From an uncultured Clostridium sp. (GTDB lineage Bacteria > Bacillota > Clostridia > TANB77 > CAG-508): a DNA stretch of 10,559 nucleotides. The notes under the pieces were generated by a model, which saw only the letters and a program-made list of their open reading frames with translations, searched no databases and was not told the origin of the DNA. Below are positions 6,160 through 10,559 of the stretch, one piece after another. Numbering within the stretch: position 1 is the stretch's first letter; every line of letters starts with the position of its first letter. The stretch covers positions 1 to 10,559 of the forward strand of contig USNR01000040.1 of the NCBI GenBank assembly GCA_900556135.1. Reading direction: 5' to 3'. The position numbers were made by a program, and so were the translations under genes.

Positions 6160-6519
6160 TTAGAATTTTAATCCTGCTTCTCTTGCAGACTCTGCAAATT
6201 GTTTTACAACTCCGTGGTATACGTATCCACTTCTGTCGAAAACTACTGTCTCTATTTTCTTTTCAGCTGCTCTTTTAGCGATTAATGTACCAACTTCTTT
6301 AGCAGCTTCCACATTTGAATGTTTTGTTTTTACTTCTTTATCAAGTGTAGATGCTTGAGCTAATGTTACTCCATTAACATCATCTATAACTTGAGCAAAA
6401 ATGTTATTATTACTTCTATACATACATAGTCTTGGACGTTCTGGTGTTCCACTTATTTTTCTACGAACACGGATATGTCTTCTTTTTCTTTCTAACTTTC
6501 TATCTGTTTTTCCTACCAT
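6160..6519 (-). CDS. rplR: 50S ribosomal protein L18 (uL18)
   Basis: L18 binds 5S rRNA and, with L5, docks it in the 50S central protuberance. The 119-residue protein has a basic N-terminus (KTDRKLERKRRHIRVRRKISGT), the core RPRLCMYRSNNNIFAQVIDD and the C-terminal signature FDRSGYVYHGVVKQFAESAREAGL, all standard. AAGGAG lies eleven bases before the ATG, a little long; an out-of-frame ATG between them gives no recognisable protein. It is separated from rplF by 278 bases containing palindromic copy A, whereas these two genes are usually close together. Confidence 0.97.
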   Translation of the reverse strand: MVGKTDRKLERKRRHIRVRRKISGTPERPRLCMYRSNNNIFAQVIDDVNGVTLAQASTLDKEVKTKHSNVEAAKEVGTLIAKRAAEKKIETVVFDRSGYVYHGVVKQFAESAREAGLKF

Positions 6520-6673
6520 TCTTACTCATACTCCTTTCTAAAAATTATCGAAATTTCTTCAATTAATTATTTCAATTCAATAAATTTCAAACTCGGTTAT
6601 CAGGTATTTTAAAAATAATTATAAACAAGTATAACAAGGCAAACCTTATACACCATTTAGAACTACTTTTAAT
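6520..6673 (-). other. Unassigned spacer upstream of rplR
   Basis: I see no gene here. On the minus strand a perfect TATAAT (6618-6623) is present but no convincing -35 box lies 16-18 bases upstream. GTATAA and TTATAC with AAGG/CCTT can form a bulged hairpin around 6629-6652. An internal promoter restoring transcription after the palindromic insertion is possible but weakly supported. Confidence 0.25.
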
Positions 6674-6795
6674 AATTTTAATTTAAAGCAAGTGTTGCTA
6701 GGCGAATTTAATTAAAATACCGGAGGTGTGCTTGTTGCACATCGAGGATTTTTAATTAAATTCAACAACGCAAAACGAAGTTTAAAATTAAAATT
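6674..6795 (-). repeat. Palindromic intergenic repeat, copy A
   Basis: This 122-base imperfect palindrome lies between rplF and rplR. Plus-strand arms from outside in: 6674-6687 pairs with 6781-6795 (one bulge); GTGTTGC (6692-6698) pairs with GCAAAAC (6770-6776) with one mismatch. GAATTTAATTAAAA (6704-6717) then pairs perfectly with 6750-6763, and an apical hairpin GGTGTGC / GCACATC has a 5-base loop at 6732-6736. The strand-specific marks TGCTAGGCGAA on the left and ACGCAAAACGAAG on the right recur in copies B and C. Its right edge is two bases from the rplF stop codon. No protein could be encoded. Probably a dispersed mobile or RNA-structured element. Confidence 0.85.
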
Positions 6796-6797
6796 TA

Positions 6798-7337
6798 TTA
6801 TTTTTTACCTGCTTTACCTTCTTTTCTTCTAATATGCTCACTAGCATACTTAATACCTTTTCCTCTATATACTTCAGGTGGTCTCTTTGTTCTTACAACT
6901 GCTGCTGTTTGACCAACTAATTCTTTGTCAATTCCTCTAACTGTAATATGGTTAGCATCTGGAACATCAAATGTAATTCCTTCTGGAGCTTCCATTTCTA
7001 CTGGATGAGAATAACCTAAGTTCATTAATAAGTTATTTCCTTTCTTTTGAGCTCTGTATCCAACTCCATTTATTTCCAAATCTACTTTGTACTCATTAAC
7101 AACACCATAAATCATATTGTTTATTAATGTTCTTGTTAATCCATGTAAGCTTCTATTTAAAGCTTCATCATTAGGTCTTGTTACAGTTATTACGTTGTCT
7201 TTTAATTCAACTTTTATATTATTGTGAATATCTCTCTCAAGAGTTCCTTTAGGTCCTTTTACAGTAATATGTTGTCCATCTAATTTTACTTCAACATTTT
7301 CTGGTACTGTAATAGGCATCTTTCCTATTCTTGACAT
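6798..7337 (-). CDS. rplF: 50S ribosomal protein L6 (uL6)
   Basis: L6 binds the sarcin-ricin region of 23S rRNA near the factor-binding centre. The 179-residue protein starts MSRIGKMPITVPENVEV and shows the two repeated L6 domains: the first about 10-80 with VKGPKGTLERDI, the second about 85-170 with GVGYRAQKKGNNLLMNLGYSHPVE. It ends with the conserved RPPEVYRGKGIKYASEHIRRKEGKAGKK, split across strand and helix. Length is standard. A GGAGG site precedes the ATG, with a small hairpin just upstream of it. Copy A of the palindromic repeat begins two bases after its stop codon. Confidence 0.97.
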   Translation of the reverse strand: MSRIGKMPITVPENVEVKLDGQHITVKGPKGTLERDIHNNIKVELKDNVITVTRPNDEALNRSLHGLTRTLINNMIYGVVNEYKVDLEINGVGYRAQKKGNNLLMNLGYSHPVEMEAPEGITFDVPDANHITVRGIDKELVGQTAAVVRTKRPPEVYRGKGIKYASEHIRRKEGKAGKK

Positions 7338-7357
7338 CTCTGTCTTCCTCCTTCCTT

Positions 7358-7373
7358 AAAACCTTTTGGTTTT
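7358..7373 (-). other. Small hairpin upstream of rplF
   Basis: AAAACC and GGTTTT form a perfect 6-bp stem with a 4-base loop, adjacent to the rplF ribosome binding site. No U-run follows. A weak mRNA structure at most; possibly chance. Confidence 0.3.
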
Positions 7374-7414
7374 GATTAATCTTTATTAATCTTTAATTTA
7401 TTTTTTATATTATA

Positions 7415-7816
7415 TTACCAAACGTAAGCTAATACTTCTCCACCTAATCCTGCTTCTCTTGCAGATTTGTCTGTCATTATTCCTTTAGATGTAGAAATTA
7501 AAGCTATACCTAACCCATTTAATACTCTTGGTAATTCATCCTTAGATGCGTAAACTCTTAATCCTGGTTTACTAATTCTTTTAATTCCATCTATAACTTT
7601 CTTACCTTTTTCTGTATATTTTAGAGTTATTCTTATAATTCCTTGATTATTTTCTTCTTTTATCTCTTCAAAAGATTTTATATATCCTTCGTCAAATAAT
7701 ATCTTTGCTATAGCAAGTTTCATATTTGAAGCAGGTATATCAACAGTTTTGTGTTTTGCACTTCCTGCGTTTCTAATTCTTGTTAGCATATCTGCTATTG
7801 GGTCTGTAGTTACCAT
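7415..7816 (-). CDS. rpsH: 30S ribosomal protein S8 (uS8)
   Basis: S8 binds helix 21 of 16S rRNA and is central to assembly of the 30S body; in E. coli it also represses the spc operon by binding its mRNA. The 133-residue protein starts MVTTDPIADMLTRIRNAG, has the two-domain S8 fold, and carries the RNA-binding signature ALISTSKGIMTDKSAREAGL near the C-terminus, ending GGEVLAYVW. Length is standard. An AGGAGGG site precedes the ATG. It lies 94 bases after rpsN. I could not identify an S8-binding helix with confidence; the rpsN leader pseudoknot candidate is one place to look. Confidence 0.97.
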   Translation of the reverse strand: MVTTDPIADMLTRIRNAGSAKHKTVDIPASNMKLAIAKILFDEGYIKSFEEIKEENNQGIIRITLKYTEKGKKVIDGIKRISKPGLRVYASKDELPRVLNGLGIALISTSKGIMTDKSAREAGLGGEVLAYVW

Positions 7817-7910
7817 GTATTTTTCCCTCCTTTTCTTAAAAACTAATTAAACAATTAATTAATCTTATTATTTATTTCGGTTTATTATAATTCTCTATTA
7901 ATTTAATTTA

Positions 7911-8096
7911 TTACCAGCTTGCTTTTTTTACTCCAGGAATTTCTCCATTATGAGCTAATTTTCTAAAGCAAACACGGCAAATTCCATACTTTCTTATATA
8001 AGCATGTGGACGTCCACAAATTTTGCATCTATTGTATTCTCTAGTTTGATATTTTTGTGGTCTTGCTTGCTTTACTTTTAAAGATTTTTTAGCCAT
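7911..8096 (-). CDS. rpsN: 30S ribosomal protein S14, zinc-binding type (uS14)
   Basis: S14 is a 30S head protein contacting the A-site side of 16S rRNA. The 61-residue protein is the short type Z form, not the roughly 100-residue zinc-free form. Cys24, Cys27, Cys40 and Cys43 (CKIC and CRVC) form the zinc site, and it ends with the signature GEIPGVKKASW. I chose the ATG at 8096 because AAGGAG lies just upstream and MAKKSLKVKQ is the canonical N-terminus; a longer in-frame reading from 8165 would add 23 unrelated residues. A 123-base spacer before it, containing a possible pseudoknot, is longer than usual between these genes. Confidence 0.97.
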   Translation of the reverse strand: MAKKSLKVKQARPQKYQTREYNRCKICGRPHAYIRKYGICRVCFRKLAHNGEIPGVKKASW

Positions 8097-8147
8097 CTTT
8101 ATATTTCTCCTTTCTCTAAAAATTAATGAAAACCTTCGCATTCTTGC

Positions 8148-8211
8148 GTTAATCTTTCTCCACACAAATCGATAATTTGCATTTCATTTTAAGATTAACA
8201 ACATTATCGAT
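8148..8211 (-). promoter_or_regulatory. Possible pseudoknot in the rpsN leader
   Basis: Two perfect 9-bp inverted repeats interleave. GTTAATCTT (8148-8156) pairs with AAGATTAAC (8191-8199), and ATCGATAAT (8168-8176) pairs with ATTATCGAT (8203-8211). The order left-1, left-2, right-1, right-2 is that of an H-type pseudoknot, or of two mutually exclusive hairpins. On the transcript it ends about 51 bases before the rpsN ATG and is followed at once by a tiny hairpin CGCA-AGAA-TGCG. Its location inside the spc operon, where r-protein feedback commonly acts, makes a translational control element plausible, but no known motif is recognised. Confidence 0.4.
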
Positions 8212-8219
8212 GTTTATAA

Positions 8220-8759
8220 TTAATTTTTGAATGGCATTCCTAACAATGTTAATAACTCTCTAGCTTCCTCATCAGTCTTAGCTGTAGTAACGAATATAAT
8301 ATCCATTCCTCTTATTTTATCTATTTTATCATATTCGATTTCTGGGAATATAAGTTGTTCTTTTATACCCATAGAGTAGTTACCTCTACCATCGAAAGAA
8401 TCTGTTCCAACACCTCTAAAATCTCTTACTCTTGGAAGTGCTACATTGAATAGTTTGTATGCAAAATCATACATTTTTCCTTTTCTTAATGTAACTTTAC
8501 ATCCAATTGGTATTCCAGCTCTTAACTTGAAAGCAGCTATAGCCTTTTTAGATTTTGTTATTATTGGTTTTTGACCTGTTATTTTACTTAAATCTCCAAC
8601 AGCATTTTCTAATTCTTTAGGATTTTCTTTTGTATCACCTAATCCTATATTAATTACTATTTTGTCTAATTTTGGAACTTCCATAACAGATTTGTAATTA
8701 AATTTCTTCATCATTGCTGGTACTATTTCTTTTTGATATTGTTCTTTTAATATTTCCAT
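8220..8759 (-). CDS. rplE: 50S ribosomal protein L5 (uL5)
   Basis: L5 binds 5S rRNA and contacts the P-site tRNA in the central protuberance. The 179-residue protein has the N-terminal EQYQKEIVPAMMKKFNY segment, the core VPKLDKIVINIGLGD (about residues 28-42), the GQKPIITKSKKAIAAFKLRAG stretch in two halves around 62-82, and the C-terminal IFPEIEYDKIDKIRGMDI motif. Length is standard. GGAGGT lies twelve bases before the ATG, slightly long. It follows rplX after 22 bases. In E. coli S8 represses the operon at this junction; the short spacer here shows no obvious equivalent. Confidence 0.97.
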   Translation of the reverse strand: MEILKEQYQKEIVPAMMKKFNYKSVMEVPKLDKIVINIGLGDTKENPKELENAVGDLSKITGQKPIITKSKKAIAAFKLRAGIPIGCKVTLRKGKMYDFAYKLFNVALPRVRDFRGVGTDSFDGRGNYSMGIKEQLIFPEIEYDKIDKIRGMDIIFVTTAKTDEEARELLTLLGMPFKN

Positions 8760-8781
8760 AAGTCTTTATAGACCTCCTTCC

Positions 8782-9090
8782 TTATTTTATTTTTGCTCCA
8801 CATTTTTTACATACACGAACTTTTTCATCTTTCTCTACTGAATATCCTATTTTTGTAGCTTTTCCACATTTAGGACAAACAACAGCAACTTTGCTACTAT
8901 GTATGCTGAATTCTGAAGGGATTATTCCTCCTTCTTCTCCTTGTTTTCTTGGTTTTACATGTTTCTTTCTAATGTTAACACCTTTAACAATAACTCTTTG
9001 TGTTTTTGGTATAACTTCTAAAACTTCACCAGTCTTACCTTTATCATTACCTGATAAAACTTTTACTGTATCACCTTTCTTTATTTTCAT
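8782..9090 (-). CDS. rplX: 50S ribosomal protein L24 (uL24), zinc-ribbon form
   Basis: L24 binds early in 50S assembly near the exit tunnel. The 102-residue protein has an N-terminal KOW domain (MKIKKGDTVKVLSGNDKGKT), the GVNIRKKHVKP segment, and a C-terminal zinc ribbon with Cys72, Cys75, Cys94 and Cys97 (CPKCGK and CKKCGA). I chose the ATG at 9090 because AGGTGA (9099-9104) lies eight bases upstream; an in-frame GTG at 9102 is inside that site and would add four residues. The gene is separated from rplN by 460 bases of palindromic repeats, though the two are usually adjacent. Confidence 0.96.
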   Translation of the reverse strand: MKIKKGDTVKVLSGNDKGKTGEVLEVIPKTQRVIVKGVNIRKKHVKPRKQGEEGGIIPSEFSIHSSKVAVVCPKCGKATKIGYSVEKDEKVRVCKKCGAKIK

Positions 9091-9098
9091 TACTATTT

Positions 9099-9104
9099 TC
9101 ACCT
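9099..9104 (-). promoter_or_regulatory. Ribosome binding site fixing the rplX start
   Basis: AGGTGA on the minus strand is eight bases from the ATG at 9090 and overlaps the alternative GTG at 9102, so the longer start is unlikely. Confidence 0.7.
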
Positions 9105-9116
9105 CACATTTTCGCT

Positions 9117-9137
9117 GTTGAAATTCACACTTTCAAC
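9117..9137 (-). other. Hairpin in the rplX leader
   Basis: GTTGAAA and TTTCAAC form a perfect 7-bp stem with a 7-base loop, 12 bases upstream of the rplX ribosome binding site. No U-run follows. It lies outside the palindromic repeats in the 460-base gap. It may affect rplX translation; function unknown. Confidence 0.35.
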
Positions 9138-9194
9138 ACTATTTTTGTTAGTATCTTTTCAAATTTTTTAAATTTAATTTTATTTTCAATTTCA

Positions 9195-9320
9195 GTTTAA
9201 AATTTAACTCATGTATTGCTAGGCAAATTTGACTTAATAATCGCAGGCATACTCTTAATGTCCACCAAAGGATTATTAATGTTAAATTAAACGACGCAAG
9301 ACGAAGCTTAAAATTTAAAC
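9195..9320 (-). repeat. Palindromic intergenic repeat, copy B
   Basis: This 126-base copy has the same left mark (GTATTGCTAGGC) and right mark (ACGACGCAAGACGAAGC) as copy C. From 9270 to 9320 it differs from copy C at a single base, while the apical region is much more diverged. The tip can still pair as GGCAT / ATGTCC with one bulged T and a 7-base loop. The ends GTTTAAA and TTTAAAC are complementary. It lies between copy D and the rplX leader. No coding potential. Confidence 0.85.
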
Positions 9321-9429
9321 CTTAGTTTTTAAATAAAACAATTATTACTAGGCGAACAAATAAAATTTTTTGAAATTGTACTTTGTGTACATTGATAAAA
9401 ATTTATATTGCTCATCCATTTTATTTTTA
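9321..9429 (-). repeat. Degenerate palindromic repeat, copy D
   Basis: This stretch exactly fills the space between copies B and C. It keeps the left mark as ATTACTAGGCGAA (9346-9358), a middle stem of 9359-9370 with 9397-9409 (one bulge), and an apical hairpin TGTAC / GTACA with a 5-base loop (9382-9386). The right mark seen in the other copies is lost. The matching order of left mark, middle stem and 5-base tip loop supports an old, decayed member; edges are approximate. Confidence 0.55.
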
Positions 9430-9551
9430 GTTTAAATTTGAATCAAGTATTGCTAGGCAAATTTGACTTAATAACCGCAGGCGTACTCCATGTACGTTGA
9501 GGATTATTAATGTTAAATTTAACGACGCAAGACGAAGCTTAAAATTTAAAC
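9430..9551 (-). repeat. Palindromic intergenic repeat, copy C
   Basis: The best-formed copy, 122 bases. Its ends are a perfect 10-bp inverted repeat, GTTTAAATTT and AAATTTAAAC. Inside, GTATTGC (9447-9453) pairs with GCAAGAC with one mismatch, and 9459-9476 pairs with 9501-9520 with two bulges. The tip GGCGTAC / GTACGTT has a 5-base loop (9487-9491) and two G·T pairs on the plus strand. Its right edge is the last base of the rplN stop codon TAG, and TA flanks both ends, as expected for an element that duplicates TA on insertion. Confidence 0.85.
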
Positions 9552-9919
9552 TATAGAACTTCAGGAGCCAATGAAAGAATCTTCAAATAATCCTTCTCTC
9601 TCAACTCTCTAGCTACTGGGCCAAATATACGTGTTCCTCTTGGAGTTCCATCTTCTTTTATTATAACAGCTGCGTTTTCATCAAATCTTACATAAGATCC
9701 GTCAGCTCTTCTAATTGGTTTCTTTGTTCTAACTACAACAGCTTTAACAACATCACCTTTTTTTACCATTCCACCTGGTTGTGCTGTTTTTACAGAAGCT
9801 ACTATTATATCTCCAACTCTAGCATACTTTCTGTACGAACCACCTAGGCATCTAATACACATTATTTCTTTTGCACCTGTGTTATCAGCTACTTTTAATA
9901 TAGTTTGTTGTTGTACCAT
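9551..9919 (-). CDS. rplN: 50S ribosomal protein L14 (uL14)
   Basis: L14 lies at the subunit interface, contributes to bridges with 16S rRNA and binds the silencing factor RsfS in many bacteria. The 122-residue protein is standard in length, from MVQQQTILKVADNTGAKEIMC, through GGSYRKYARVGDIIVASVK, to the conserved C-terminus FGPVARELREKDYLKILSLAPEVL in two parts. AAGGA lies upstream of the ATG with a small AT-rich hairpin before it. It follows rpsQ after 58 bases. Its TAG stop shares its final base with the edge of repeat copy C, and rplX is 460 bases away. Confidence 0.98.
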   Translation of the reverse strand: MVQQQTILKVADNTGAKEIMCIRCLGGSYRKYARVGDIIVASVKTAQPGGMVKKGDVVKAVVVRTKKPIRRADGSYVRFDENAAVIIKEDGTPRGTRIFGPVARELREKDYLKILSLAPEVL

Positions 9920-9933
9920 TTCTTTTCCTTTCC

Positions 9934-9952
9934 GAATTAATTATATTAATTC
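9934..9952 (-). other. Small hairpin upstream of rplN
   Basis: GAATTAA and TTAATTC form a perfect 7-bp stem with a 5-base loop right before the rplN ribosome binding site. Entirely AT-rich apart from the end pairs; weak and possibly chance. Confidence 0.3.
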
Positions 9953-9977
9953 TAATTATTTTTATTTTAATAGCATT

Positions 9978-10238
9978 TTATTTAATTACTGCCTTTTCGA
10001 CGATTTCAACAACTCTCCATCTCTTGTCTTTAGATAAAGGTCTTGTTTCCATAACTTTTACTTTATCTCCAATTTTGCATTCATTGTTTTCGTCATGAGC
10101 TTTTAATTTATAAGTTCTCTTTTTGATTTTTCCGTATCTTTTATCCATTTCATTTATTTCAACAGATACGACTACTGTTTTGTCCATCTTGTCTGATGTA
10201 ACTTTTCCTATCATTACTTTACGAAGATTTCTTTCCAT
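9978..10238 (-). CDS. rpsQ: 30S ribosomal protein S17 (uS17)
   Basis: S17 is a primary binder of the 16S rRNA 5' domain. The 86-residue OB-fold protein begins MERNLRKVMIGKVTSDKMDKT, has the central RYGKIKKRTYKLKAHDENN motif and ends with the ETRPLSKDKRWRVVEIVEKA signature. Length is typical. A strong AGGAGG site precedes the ATG. It lies 53 bases after rpmC and 58 before rplN, in the standard order. Nothing unusual. Confidence 0.97.
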   Translation of the reverse strand: MERNLRKVMIGKVTSDKMDKTVVVSVEINEMDKRYGKIKKRTYKLKAHDENNECKIGDKVKVMETRPLSKDKRWRVVEIVEKAVIK

Positions 10239-10291
10239 AATTTCCTCCTTTCAGATTAATTTATGTTTTAATTAACCTAATTTTCGCAATT

Positions 10292-10501
10292 TTATTTGCT
10301 GGCTTTTTTTTCTTCTAACTCTCTTTCAGTTAAAACTGTTTTTATTTTTGCAATGTCTTTCTTAACCTCTTTAATTTTCATAGGATTGTCTAATCCGTTT
10401 GTAGCTAAACTAAATCTTAGTTTAAATAGCTCTGATTTTAATTCTCCTAATTCTTTTTGTAGGTCTGGTGAAGACATTTCTCTTATTTTATTTATCTTCA
10501 T
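10292..10501 (-). CDS. rpmC: 50S ribosomal protein L29 (uL29)
   Basis: L29 sits beside the 50S exit tunnel, next to L23, where trigger factor and SRP dock. The 69-residue protein is a two-helix hairpin with the family motif ELFKLRFSLATNGLDNPMKI (residues 24-43) and a lysine/glutamate-rich tail. I chose the ATG at 10501 because AGGTGG (10510-10515) lies eight bases upstream; two consecutive in-frame GTG codons at 10508-10513 overlap that site. The start lies inside the end of rplP, overlapping it by 14 bases, which points to translational coupling. Confidence 0.96.
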   Translation of the reverse strand: MKINKIREMSSPDLQKELGELKSELFKLRFSLATNGLDNPMKIKEVKKDIAKIKTVLTERELEEKKASK

Positions 10502-10559
10502 CTTTTTCACCACCTATTTCAGTTTCCTTTTTAACAAATTTACACTTAACAGATAGTTT
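10488..10559 (-). CDS. rplP: 50S ribosomal protein L16 (uL16), C-terminal end only
   Basis: Reading from base 10559 gives 23 residues, KLSVKCKFVKKETEIGGEKDEDK in two parts (KLSVKCKFVKK then ETEIGGEKDEDK), then a stop. The first part matches the L16 C-terminal pattern, usually like LPIKTKFVKRE. The position directly upstream of rpmC is where rplP belongs. The acidic tail after the KFVKK motif is somewhat longer than in many relatives. The rest of the gene lies beyond the window edge. The last codons contain the rpmC ribosome binding site and overlap its start by 14 bases. Confidence 0.88.
   Translation of the reverse strand, partial: KLSVKCKFVKKETEIGGEKDEDK

Noticed and set aside
6674..6795. 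Palindromic copies as ordinary intrinsic terminators
   Set aside because: The stems are long and AT-rich, the apical hairpin is short, and no U-run follows a GC-rich stem; downstream essential genes also need read-through.
7374..7394. Direct repeat ATTAATCTTT twice upstream of rplF
   Set aside because: Two short AT-rich copies in an AT-rich spacer; no structure or known site supports a function.
8097..8165. Longer start for rpsN adding 23 residues
   Set aside because: The extra residues match no S14, and the ribosome binding site lies inside them directly before the canonical MAKK start.
6674..9551. CRISPR array made by the repeated units
   Set aside because: The units are palindromes of about 122-126 bases, abutting or far apart, with no short identical direct repeats and no regular unique spacers.
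1..10559. tRNA or rRNA genes, prophage, toxin–antitoxin or defence genes
   Set aside because: No cloverleaf, rRNA segment or relevant protein family was seen; all coding sequence is accounted for by the ribosomal cluster and its usual partners.

Overview
This window is a stretch of the conserved bacterial S10–spc–alpha ribosomal-protein supercluster. Every gene I can support lies on the minus strand, so transcription runs from base 10559 towards base 1. In transcript order the genes are rplP (3' end only), rpmC, rpsQ, rplN, rplX, rplE, rpsN, rpsH, rplF, rplR, rpsE, rplO, secY, adk, map, infA, rpmJ, rpsM, rpsK and rpsD. The very low GC content, strong GGAGG-type ribosome binding sites, the adk–map–infA–rpmJ block after secY, zinc-type S14, and an rpsD inside the cluster encoding four-cysteine S4 all suggest a low-GC Gram-positive (Bacillota), most likely a clostridial lineage. 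I cannot name a species.

Layout by region. Bases 9551-10559 hold the end of the S10 block and the start of spc (rplP, rpmC, rpsQ, rplN). Bases 9091-9550 are a 460-base gene-free gap filled by three abutting palindromic elements. Bases 6798-9090 carry rplX, rplE, rpsN, rpsH and rplF. Bases 6520-6797 form a second gap with another copy of the same palindrome. Bases 3824-6519 carry rplR, rpsE, rplO and secY; rpmD (L30), normally between rpsE and rplO, is missing. Bases 1756-3679 carry adk, map, infA and rpmJ, with a terminator-like hairpin before adk and a near-consensus promoter before infA. Bases 1477-1755 are a structured AT-rich spacer, followed by rpsM, rpsK and rpsD. rpoA and rplQ would be expected next but lie outside the window.

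How the genes work together. The r-proteins build both ribosomal subunits: S4, S5, S8, S11, S13, S14 and S17 go into 30S, and L5, L6, L14, L15, L16, L18, L24, L29 and L36 into 50S. IF-1 starts translation, SecY is the membrane channel for nascent secreted and membrane proteins, MetAP removes the initiator methionine, and Adk balances adenine nucleotides.

The coding content is ordinary; the interest is in the spacers. A roughly 122-126-base palindromic repeat family occurs as three clear copies and one degenerate copy, with paired-base changes in its tip hairpin and one edge exactly at the rplN stop codon. It resembles ERIC-type intergenic elements or MITEs in form, not in sequence as far as I can tell. 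Other points are a possible pseudoknot in the rpsN leader, the structured rpmJ–rpsM spacer, the infA promoter whose -35 lies in the last codons of map, and the missing rpmD.
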